DNA of 49,072 bases from positions 1 to 49,072 of the forward strand of contig JAKPFT010000056.1 in assembly GCA_029551285.1 (NCBI GenBank), in the 5' to 3' direction. Under the pieces are notes generated by a model. The model was not told where the DNA came from and made no database searches. It was given only the letters and a program-made list of their open reading frames with translations. The stretch is from a bacterium. GTDB lineage: Bacteria > Ratteibacteria > UBA8468 > B48-G9 > DSTR01. The position numbers and the translations under genes were made by a program. This document shows, one piece after another, positions 42,661 to 49,072 of the stretch (the stretch's first letter is position 1; each line of letters begins with the position of its first letter).

Positions 42661-43791
42661 TCATGTTTTTTTCTCCAGAATGCCTTCCTTCAAGTCCTTG
42701 TTCAGCAGGGCCGGGTCAATGGCTCCTTCTGCGGCCAGTTGCGCCCGGGTCTGTTCCGGGTCGTAACAGTAAATCATGACATCTTCAAAACTGATTTTCC
42801 CTTCCTTAAAGAGTTTCATGAGACAGGCGTCCAGGGGCACCATGCCCCACTTGGCGCCGGTTTGAATGTCAGAAAGAATGCGGTAGGTCTTCTTCTCCCG
42901 GATCAGGTTCTGGATGGAAGGCGTGGCGACCATCACCTCAAAGGCGGCCACCCGGCCAGGTTTGTCAATCCGCCTCAAGAGTATCTGGGAGATGATGGCC
43001 AGAATACCGACGGAAAGCATAATCCTGATCTGCTCCTGCTGTTCTACCGGGAAAACATTGACAATCCGGTCAATGGTCCTGGTGGCTCCGGTGGTATGCA
43101 ACGTACCAAAAACCAGGTGGCCGGTTTCCGCAGCGGTGATGGCGGCTTCAATGGTTTCCAGGTCACGCATTTCCCCCACGAGAAAACAGTCCGGGTCCTG
43201 CCGCAGTCCGCGGCGGAGCGCTTCAGCAAAGGTAGGCACATCCACCCCCAATTCTCTCTGGGTAATGATACTCCGCTTGTGCTGATGGTAGTACTCTATC
43301 GGGTCTTCCACCGTGATAATGTGTTCGTCCTGGGTTTCGTTAATCCAGTTAATCATACTGGCCAGCGTAGTGGTCTTGCCGCTGCCGGTGGGTCCAGTCA
43401 CTAAAATCAGCCCCCGGGGTTTGGTGAGCAGATACTCCATCGTCTTCCTTTCCAGCCCGATTTCCTCAAAGGTAAAGAAACGGAAAGGAATTAATCGTAA
43501 CGCCATGGCTACATGGCCGCGTTCCCGAAAGACGCTTACCCGGAACCTGGCAATGTCCTTAAAGGCAAAACCAAAGTCGGTGCCGCCGACTTTTTGCAAT
43601 TCTTCCTGGTGGTCCCGGGAAGTAATGGCTTTCATGTAATTGACCGTATCTTCTGGAGTCAAAGGTTCGCTGTCCATCTTCACCAGCCCGCCGTGGGCCC
43701 GCATCATCGGCGGCAAGCCCACATTAAGGTGCAGGTCAGCAGCGTCTTCCTTGACAATCATCTCTAACAGTTCTTCAATTCGCTTGGCCAT
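42661..43791 (-). CDS. pilT: type IV pilus retraction ATPase PilT
   Basis: A 376-residue retraction ATPase. Walker A is at 133-141 (GPTGSGKTT) and the Asp box is 'IITVEDPIEYYH'. The Walker B region is 'FLVGEMRDLET', and 'HLVFGTLHTTGATRTIDRI' is also intact. It lacks the zinc tetracysteine, as expected. Its presence argues that the locus builds retractile type IV pili and not only a type II secretion system. It lies between the two pilB copies with 1-3 base gaps. Confidence 0.96.
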   Translation of the reverse strand: MAKRIEELLEMIVKEDAADLHLNVGLPPMMRAHGGLVKMDSEPLTPEDTVNYMKAITSRDHQEELQKVGGTDFGFAFKDIARFRVSVFRERGHVAMALRLIPFRFFTFEEIGLERKTMEYLLTKPRGLILVTGPTGSGKTTTLASMINWINETQDEHIITVEDPIEYYHQHKRSIITQRELGVDVPTFAEALRRGLRQDPDCFLVGEMRDLETIEAAITAAETGHLVFGTLHTTGATRTIDRIVNVFPVEQQEQIRIMLSVGILAIISQILLRRIDKPGRVAAFEVMVATPSIQNLIREKKTYRILSDIQTGAKWGMVPLDACLMKLFKEGKISFEDVMIYCYDPEQTRAQLAAEGAIDPALLNKDLKEGILEKKT

Positions 43792-43792
43792 C

Positions 43793-45511
43793 TCACTCCT
43801 CCCCGACGACAGAAAAGACTTCTTCCAGTGTAGTTATTCCCCGCCTGACCTTCTCCAGACCATCCTCCCGCATGCCGGTCATGCCGGCGGCCTCAGCGGC
43901 CCGGCGCAGTTCATCAGCCGTGGCCCGTTTCAGTGTCAGGGTACGCAGCTGGTCGTTCATGACGATAATCTCAAAAATGCCGACCCGGCCGAAAAAGCCG
44001 GTGAAGTTACACTCGTTGCAACCTTTGGGACGACAGATATTCACCTCCTGGCCGTCGGTAATACCCAGCACAGCCTTCATCTTCTCGTCAGGTTCAATCT
44101 TCTCCTTGCAGTAAGGGCAGAGCACCCGCACCAGCCGCTGGGCCATGATGCCCTGGACCGAAGAAGCCACCAGAAACTGGGGCACTCCTAAATCAATCAG
44201 ACGGGTAATAGCGCTGGGCGCGTCGTTGGTATGAAGCGTGCTGAAAACTAAATGGCCGGTCAGCGCGGCGCGCAACGCAATATCGGCGGTTTCAAAGTCA
44301 CGAATCTCACCTACCAGGATGACATCCGGAGACTGCCGCAGGAAGGCGCGCAAAACCGCGGCAAAGGTGAGACCAATCTCTGAGTTTACCGGCGTCTGGT
44401 TAATTCCGGGAATCTGGTACTCCACCGGTTCTTCCACCGTCATTAACTTGCGCTCAGGCGTGTTGAGAATCATCAGGGAAGCATAAAGAGTGGTGGTCTT
44501 CCCCGAACCGGTTGGCCCGGTCACCAGAACCAGACCGCCGGAATACTCTAACAGCTGGCTCCAGCGCGCCTTATCCCGCTCCAGGAAGCCTAACTGTTCC
44601 AGGCTCTTAAGCATGGAAGTCTTGTCCAGAATTCTCATAACCACGCTTTCTCCGTAGATGCCCGGCAGGGTGGAGACACGGAAGTCAATGGGCTTGCCGC
44701 CAATATCCAGCATGATACGGCCATCCTGGGGTAGCCGCTTCTCCGCCAGGTCCATTTTAGCCATCAGTTTGACGCGGGCAATGACGGCCCTCTCAATTCG
44801 TTTCGGCGGAGAAACAACCTCGTAAAGAACGCCGTCAATCCGAAACCGTACCCGAAACCTTTTTTCTAATGGCTCTAAATGGATGTCGCTGGCTCTCCGT
44901 CGCAACGCTTCCACAAAAATCAGGTTCACAATCTTGACAACCGGGGCCTGAAGAGCCAGGGCTTCCTCATCCTCATCGGTAATGACCTCCTCGCCGGTAT
45001 CTCCGGTCTCAATGGTGGCAGAACTGGCTTCCTGAAGCATGGCGGTCAGGTCTTCCATCTCCTCCTGTCCGTAGTACTTCTGGATTAACTGGTCAATATC
45101 CTTGGGGAAGGTAATCAGAAATTCCACCTCTTTTTTCTCTCCGGAGCCGCTGATCATCTTGGCAAAGTAATCGCTGGCCAGGATGTTGATGGGGTCGTCC
45201 GAGACCAGAATGATTTTTCCATCCGGTCGCTGTTCCCAGGGAATGACACGATGGAGTTTCACCACTTTCGCCGGCAGAAGAGAGACCAGTTCTGACGAAA
45301 TCTCTCTGGCTGGCAGTTCCTGCTGGACGATACCTAACTGGAAATACAGGGAAGCAGAAATCTCCCCGAAAGGAAGCAATCCCTGGTTCTGAAAAATCTC
45401 CTTGAGCGGCCGGCCGGAAGTTTCCTGCTCCGCCATGGCCCGGTCAAGGCTCTTCCTGTTCCACAGACCCAGGTGCTCAATAATCGTCAGAATCTCTTTT
45501 TTGCTGGGCAT
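43793..45511 (-). CDS. pilB: PilB/GspE assembly ATPase (copy 2)
   Basis: A second extension-type ATPase, 572 residues, about the same length and plan as copy 1. The N-terminal domain (~1-150) is divergent. Walker A is GPTGSGKTT at 332-340, the Asp box is 'TVEEPVEYQI' (Glu where Asp is usual), and Walker B is 'ILVGEIRDFET'. The zinc cysteines are CPYC ... CNEC. Two extension ATPases plus PilT suggest either two pilus/secretion machines sharing PilC or a specialised motor pair. It lies 12 bases after the RHH gene. Confidence 0.95.
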   Translation of the reverse strand: MPSKKEILTIIEHLGLWNRKSLDRAMAEQETSGRPLKEIFQNQGLLPFGEISASLYFQLGIVQQELPAREISSELVSLLPAKVVKLHRVIPWEQRPDGKIILVSDDPINILASDYFAKMISGSGEKKEVEFLITFPKDIDQLIQKYYGQEEMEDLTAMLQEASSATIETGDTGEEVITDEDEEALALQAPVVKIVNLIFVEALRRRASDIHLEPLEKRFRVRFRIDGVLYEVVSPPKRIERAVIARVKLMAKMDLAEKRLPQDGRIMLDIGGKPIDFRVSTLPGIYGESVVMRILDKTSMLKSLEQLGFLERDKARWSQLLEYSGGLVLVTGPTGSGKTTTLYASLMILNTPERKLMTVEEPVEYQIPGINQTPVNSEIGLTFAAVLRAFLRQSPDVILVGEIRDFETADIALRAALTGHLVFSTLHTNDAPSAITRLIDLGVPQFLVASSVQGIMAQRLVRVLCPYCKEKIEPDEKMKAVLGITDGQEVNICRPKGCNECNFTGFFGRVGIFEIIVMNDQLRTLTLKRATADELRRAAEAAGMTGMREDGLEKVRRGITTLEEVFSVVGEE

Positions 45512-45523
45512 GCTTTTCCGTTA

Positions 45524-45766
45524 CTATTTTACCCCCGGAGGGGACTTCGGCGTCAAGGCACCCTTCTGCCTGGCCAGCCGTTCCCGGAGGGCCTGAGCCA
45601 GCCACTCGGAAATCGTGGTCTCTTCCTCAATGGCCGTATGCTTGACCTGCTTCATCAGTTCTACCGGCAGAATGAAGGTGTACTTATGGGTGGCTTCGGT
45701 TTTTCTTTCTGGTTCTTTCTCCGCGACCTCAAAAAGTTTTTTCGCCTGCGGACCTAATCGTTTCAT
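45524..45766 (-). CDS. small ribbon-helix-helix-like protein
   Basis: An 80-residue basic protein. The segment 'YTFILPVELMKQVKHTAIEEETTISEWLAQALRERL' (split; about 30-65) has the beta-strand, two-helix pattern of Arc/CopG-type ribbon-helix-helix DNA-binding proteins. ATG 45766 is set by AAGGAG five bases upstream; a longer frame start is rejected. It is the first gene ahead of the pilus ATPases, and a regulator of that operon is plausible. An orphan antitoxin is the alternative, but no toxin follows. Confidence 0.65.
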   Translation of the reverse strand: MKRLGPQAKKLFEVAEKEPERKTEATHKYTFILPVELMKQVKHTAIEEETTISEWLAQALRERLARQKGALTPKSPPGVK

Positions 45767-45872
45767 TGTTTCTCCTTGTAGCCTGCCCGGCTCTGTCAGA
45801 GCCTTCAATCTGTTCTTTAGTCTTTTCCAATTCTGTCAATAGTTTTGAAATTCCTTATCTCCCTTTCCCCCC

Positions 45873-46137
45873 ACTGTGTCAAAAAAGGAAGGGAATAACT
45901 GGCGAACGATTTGCGAAGGCACAGCGACAAGACAAGACGAAAAGCGGCAGCGCTCGGTAAGCGGACCGGAGAAGTCCATCCGGGACGCAATACCTTACTC
46001 GGCGGTGTCTCCAGCTCGCCCCCTGGCGAATGAGTTCGCCGAGCTACCGATTTCGGCGTAGTCCTTGTCTGTGCCGGAGCAGCTTGAGTGAGCCAGTTTG
46101 TTCCCTTTCTTTTCATTCCTCTTTTATTCCTTTTTTG
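45873..46137 (+). repeat. MITE-like fold-back repeat, copy 2
   Basis: About 265 bases, same orientation as copies 1 and 3. The left end has TGTGTCAAAAAAGGAA. The right end runs to CCTTTTTT but lacks the terminal GACAC. The outer CTCGGCG/CGCCGAG stem is kept; the inner stem is weakened (GCTCGCC versus GGCGAAT). With copy 3 it fills the gene-free stretch 45767-46484. Confidence 0.85.
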
Positions 46138-46173
46138 GTTCTGCCTGTCTTTATCTCTCCGCCATTACCCCCC

Positions 46174-46447
46174 AGTGTGTCAAAAAAGGAAGGGAATAAC
46201 TGGCGAACGATTTGCGAAGGCACAGTTACAAGACAAGACGAAAAGCGGCAGCGTTCGGTAAGCGGACCGGATAAGTCCATCCGGGACGCAATACCTTACT
46301 CGGCGGTGTCTGAGCTCGCCCCCGGGCGAGCGAGTTCGCCGAGCAACCGATTTCGGCGTAGTCCTTGTCTGTGCCGGAGCACTCTCCAGTGAGCCAGTTC
46401 GTTCCCTTTCTTTTCATTCCTCTTTTATTCCTTTTTTGACACTACCC
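46174..46447 (+). repeat. MITE-like fold-back repeat, copy 3
   Basis: About 274 bases, with both ends intact (AGTGTGTCAAAAAAGG; CCTTTTTTGACACTACC). Outer stem 46299-46305/46337-46343 (CTCGGCG/CGCCGAG) encloses inner stem 46314-46320/46325-46331 (GCTCGCC/GGCGAGC). It follows copy 2 as a near-tandem, 36 bases apart. Confidence 0.85.
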
Positions 46448-46484
46448 AACTATCTTTTCGGTTACGCGTTCAAAGCCGGTAATT

Positions 46485-47891
46485 TTATTTTTCCCGGGCG
46501 GCGATATCGCTGCAACCTGGCGCAGAAGGCTGCTTCCTGGCCAGCTCTACAATCCAGTCAGGAAAAGAGCCTCCAGCGTCAGCCAGAGCTAACTTCATCA
46601 GGTGTTTGACCACTTCAGGATGGCGGCTGGCCACATTGGTGGAGAACGGGTCTTTCTGTTTCAGGTTATAGAGAAACACACCAGTGCCATCAGCCTTATA
46701 GTTAAGCCACCAGCGTTCAGTAATCACCGTGGGCGTGGCGTTCCAGCCCACCGTTACATGGTCCCGGAACGATTTTTTTCCTTTCAGCGCTTCCTGCAGA
46801 AAAGGTTTCCCTTCTATCTCCGGGGGAAGTTTCACTCCGGCTTCTTTCAGAATGGTGGCGGCCAGGTCGTGGTGCTGGATTAGGAAAAAGACTTTCTTTC
46901 CGGCGTGCCTTGCCCCGGGCAGACGAATCATCAGTGGAACTTCGTAAACCTCCGGCATGGAAGGATACCCTCTTTTCCCCAGGTATCCCCGGTCGCAGAT
47001 GGAATGGCCGTGGTCAGTGGTGAAAATTATCATGGTGTTTTCTAACAGTCCCATTACCCGGAGGCTTTCCAGAAAATAGCCAAACCACCGGTCACACATG
47101 GTTACTTCCCCGCTGTAGTTGGCCTGGGTACGCCGGATGAGATAATTGTCCAGCGAAACCCGGGAGTAGTCTGATTTCACCTGCTCCGGTCCATCCTCTT
47201 TTAAGTACATCTTCCGGTAATAGGCCGGGACCAGCCACGGTTCGTGGGGGTCAAAGGACTCCACCACCAGGAAAAACTTTTCCGCATCCTGGTTTTGCTC
47301 CAGCCACCTGGCGGCTTCCCGCAGCACCCTGGGCGCAAAAAATTCTTCTTCCTGCCAGCGGTCGTGCATGTTCATCAGGCACTGCTGGATAAACCGGATA
47401 GCCCGTTCGTTCTGCAGCGGCCGGGGCAACCAGTGGTCAATCTCCTGCTGGGTTAGCCGCGGACCGGAACGAGCCGGGTCTGTCTCCTGCCCCCGCAGGA
47501 AAGTCCACTGGTCAAATCCGCGCCAGAAGTTTTTGGACGGTTTGAACATGTGGTAAACATCAGAAATTAAGGCGGTCCGGTAGCCGGATTCCCGGAGCAA
47601 TTCCGCCACCGTGGGTTGCTCTTCGGGAATTGGTCCCCAACCTGCTGCCCCCACGAAGTCACCTTTCAGCCGGAAATCTCCGTTGAAAAAAGGATAGACC
47701 CGCCGGCCCGTGTAAAGGGCGCGTCTGGCCGGCAGGGTGGGCAGTGATTCAGGAAACATTCGGTAAAACAGGATGGATTCTCTGGCCAGAGCGTCAAAAT
47801 GAGGAGTGAAAACTTTTCCCCAGAAAGGTTGGCCATAAGCACCGAGGCAATCTTTGCGCAGGGAATCAAAAACTACCAGGATGATATTCAT
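46485..47891 (-). CDS. sulfatase-superfamily hydrolase with Thr nucleophile position
   Basis: A 468-residue alkaline phosphatase-fold hydrolase of the sulfatase family, without a signal peptide. Metal-site motifs are 'VVFDSLRKD' (D9) and 'TTDHGHSICDRGYLGKRGYP'. The signature C/S-x-P-x-R, where Cys or Ser is converted to formylglycine in sulfatases, reads T52-L-P-A-R56 followed by 'RALYTGRR'. A Thr nucleophile occurs in phosphonate/phosphate-acting relatives, so phosphodiesterase or phosphotransferase activity is more likely than sulfatase activity. ATG 47891 is chosen over an upstream frame start to give the conserved 'MNIILVVFDSL' beginning. The ribosome site is weak. Confidence 0.85.
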   Translation of the reverse strand: MNIILVVFDSLRKDCLGAYGQPFWGKVFTPHFDALARESILFYRMFPESLPTLPARRALYTGRRVYPFFNGDFRLKGDFVGAAGWGPIPEEQPTVAELLRESGYRTALISDVYHMFKPSKNFWRGFDQWTFLRGQETDPARSGPRLTQQEIDHWLPRPLQNERAIRFIQQCLMNMHDRWQEEEFFAPRVLREAARWLEQNQDAEKFFLVVESFDPHEPWLVPAYYRKMYLKEDGPEQVKSDYSRVSLDNYLIRRTQANYSGEVTMCDRWFGYFLESLRVMGLLENTMIIFTTDHGHSICDRGYLGKRGYPSMPEVYEVPLMIRLPGARHAGKKVFFLIQHHDLAATILKEAGVKLPPEIEGKPFLQEALKGKKSFRDHVTVGWNATPTVITERWWLNYKADGTGVFLYNLKQKDPFSTNVASRHPEVVKHLMKLALADAGGSFPDWIVELARKQPSAPGCSDIAAREK

Positions 47892-47966
47892 TTTTCCCTT
47901 TCTGTTTGGTGTGTTATTATAGCACACGCTTTTGCTTGTTCTATCCCCGGGAGAAATCCGCTGGAA

Positions 47967-48956
47967 ATGAAATCCAACATGATTGCCTTCGGTCCGGTAC
48001 CTTCAAGACGGCTGGGCCTCAGCCTGGGAATTAACAATATTCCGGCCAAACACTGCAGTTACTCCTGTATTTACTGTCAGGTGGGAGTGACACCGGCGAC
48101 CGAGGTTGAGAGGAAAAAGTTTTATGAGCCGGAGGAGATTTTTGAGCAGGTAAAGAAACGGGTTGAAACTCTGAAAAAACAGGGGGAAAAGATAGATTAC
48201 CTTAGTTTTGTCCCTGATGGTGAGCCTGCTCTGGACCTGAATCTGGGCCGGGAAATAATGCTGCTTCGCACCCTGAAGATTCCTGTTGCTGTAATCACCA
48301 ACGCCAGCCTTCTCTGGCGCGAGGATGTGAGAGAGGACCTGAAAAAGGCTGACTGGGTTTCCGTGAAAATAGCCACCGTCAGCCAATCTGTCTGGAAGAA
48401 GATGCACCGTCCCCATACAGAACTTAATCTGGACATGGTCCTTCAGGGGATAGAACAGTTTGCCTCTGAGTACCGAGGTTGCCTGGTTACTGAGACCCTT
48501 CTGGTGAAAGGGCTTAATGACAGCCAGACCGGGCTGCTGGCCACAGCGAAGTTTCTCCGGAAAATCTCCCCGGCCAGAGCCTACCTTGGTTTTCCCACCA
48601 GACCGCCGGCGGAAAACTGGGTAGAACCACCTGACCCGACGAGAATTAATCTCGCCTACCAGATTTTTCTGAAGCAGTCCTTACCTGTGGAATTGATGGG
48701 TTTTCCTGCTGCGAACAACTTTGGTTTCTCTGGCGATGCGGCGGCTGATCTTCTGGCGACCACGGCTGTTCATCCCATGGAGGAAAGCCAGGTCTGGCAG
48801 TTTCTGCAAAAGGCTGGAGCCGACCAGGCCCTGGTGGAAAAACTGGTTTCGTCCGGCCAGGTGCGCTGGGTCCACTACCGGGGACAGCGTTTTCTGCTGC
48901 GCTGTCTGTCGCAAGATACCAGGGGTAGTGTCAAAAAAGGAATAAAAGAGGAATGA
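47967..48956 (+). CDS. radical SAM protein (COG0731-like)
   Basis: A 329-residue radical SAM protein of the group with the 'FGPVPSRRLGLSLGINNIP' beginning (residues 8-26). The [4Fe-4S] site is C30-x3-C34-x2-C37, and 'FVPDGEPALD' follows near 80. Relatives are annotated as Fe-S oxidoreductases related to wyosine-synthesis TYW1; the reaction is not known. The C-terminal ~80 residues look like a small winged-helix-like domain. ATG 47967 is set by the conserved start; a longer open frame upstream overlaps the sulfatase-like gene. The last ~10 codons and the stop codon lie in the end of repeat copy 4. Confidence 0.85.
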   Translation: MKSNMIAFGPVPSRRLGLSLGINNIPAKHCSYSCIYCQVGVTPATEVERKKFYEPEEIFEQVKKRVETLKKQGEKIDYLSFVPDGEPALDLNLGREIMLLRTLKIPVAVITNASLLWREDVREDLKKADWVSVKIATVSQSVWKKMHRPHTELNLDMVLQGIEQFASEYRGCLVTETLLVKGLNDSQTGLLATAKFLRKISPARAYLGFPTRPPAENWVEPPDPTRINLAYQIFLKQSLPVELMGFPAANNFGFSGDAAADLLATTAVHPMEESQVWQFLQKAGADQALVEKLVSSGQVRWVHYRGQRFLLRCLSQDTRGSVKKGIKEE

Positions 48957-49072
48957 AAAGAAAGGGAACAAACTGGCTCACTCAGAGTGCTCCGGCACAG
49001 ACAAGGACTACGCCGAAATCGGTTGCTCGGCGAACTCGCTCGCCCGGGGGCAAGCTCATACACCGCCGAGTA
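48924..49072 (-). repeat. MITE-like fold-back repeat, copy 4 (cut by window end)
   Basis: First ~149 bases of an inverted copy, beginning GGTAGTGTCAAAAAAGG. It retains the outer stem sequence CTCGGCG/CGCCGAG, and the inner stem has GCTTGCC against GGCGAGC, a G-U wobble in place of C-G. The rest lies beyond the right edge. Confidence 0.8.

Noticed and set aside
42550..43404. Plus-strand open frame of 284 codons opposite pilT
   Set aside because: It mirrors the codon pattern of pilT, has no recognisable motif and no ribosome site.
45876..46392. Open reading frames of 61-120 codons within the fold-back repeats
   Set aside because: The frames are interrupted or changed by indels between copies, the residues are low-complexity Arg/Ser-rich, and the same bases are explained by conserved stems. 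They are not protein genes.
45873..46447. Possible CRISPR array (near-tandem copies 2 and 3)
   Set aside because: Units are ~270 bases with inverted ends and an internal hairpin. Only two are adjacent, and there are no short regular spacers or cas genes.
45873..46447. IS200/IS605-type element or its derivative
   Set aside because: Terminal inverted repeats are present, which that family lacks, and no TnpA/TnpB remnant is seen. A DDE-type nonautonomous element fits better, but the parent family is not identified.

Overview
The window (about 49 kb, moderate GC, gene-dense) looks like the chromosome of an uncultivated anaerobic, fermentative, sodium-using bacterium. The evidence is a V-type ATPase c-ring with the full Na+-binding signature, an electron-transfer flavoprotein with a built-in ferredoxin domain, a large Mrp-coupled group 4 [NiFe] hydrogenase operon, H-X9-DG type prepilins, several uroporphyrinogen-decarboxylase-like (UROD) proteins, and GH123-like secreted enzymes. 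Together these recall Omnitrophota/Ratteibacteria, Armatimonadota or Lentisphaerota-like lineages. The phylum call is inference at low confidence. No rRNA, tRNA, CRISPR array or transposase gene was recognised.

Layout. 1-242: intergenic, with two good sigma70-like promoters facing each other. 243-4771 (minus): etfB-etfA-atpK-atpE-udg-atpC, tightly overlapped, with a family 4 uracil-DNA glycosylase inside V-ATPase genes. 4987-6537 (plus): purH. 6547-7878 (minus): an RRM RNA-binding protein and a secreted zinc phospholipase C/P1 nuclease-like protein. 7950-10357 (plus): a UROD-like protein and a probable beta-propeller protein, meeting two further UROD-like genes (10354-12446, minus) tail to tail.

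12488-24184 (minus) is a 17-gene operon. It encodes a membrane-bound group 4 [NiFe] hydrogenase with both Ni-binding CxxC pairs, two antiporter-like subunits, a full MrpB-G sodium/proton module, a polyferredoxin, and a HydB/HydG flavin diaphorase arm with HydB split in two. The hydrogenase maturation protease hycI is transcribed divergently from an overlapping promoter. As a whole this predicts a complex that couples NAD(P)H and/or ferredoxin oxidation to H2 evolution and ion transport, or the reverse. The Na+ gradient could be shared with the V-ATPase. 24862-27663 (plus): alpha/beta hydrolase, rlmN and a HAD phosphatase. uppP (minus) has lost its N-terminal catalytic region.

28525-45766 (minus) combines a type IV pilus/type II secretion assembly locus with large secreted glycosidase-like proteins. 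The assembly genes are an RHH protein, PilB, PilT, a second PilB, PilC/GspF and three prepilins. The two glycosidase-like proteins are paralogues carrying different N-terminal modules (CBM9-like versus LamG). A UROD-like gene and a MntA-HepT toxin-antitoxin pair, whose hepT is frameshifted near its 3' end, lie among them. 46485-48956: a sulfatase-superfamily hydrolase with Thr in place of the usual Cys/Ser, and a radical SAM protein.

Four copies of a ~265-275 bp MITE-like fold-back repeat (32024, 45873, 46174 and 48924 to the window end) carry inverted ends and an internal two-tier hairpin whose paired bases covary between copies. Two copies abut or supply stop codons of neighbouring genes. 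A second, short (~45 nt) dispersed element occurs at 6941 and 28294; its second copy covers the truncated start of uppP.
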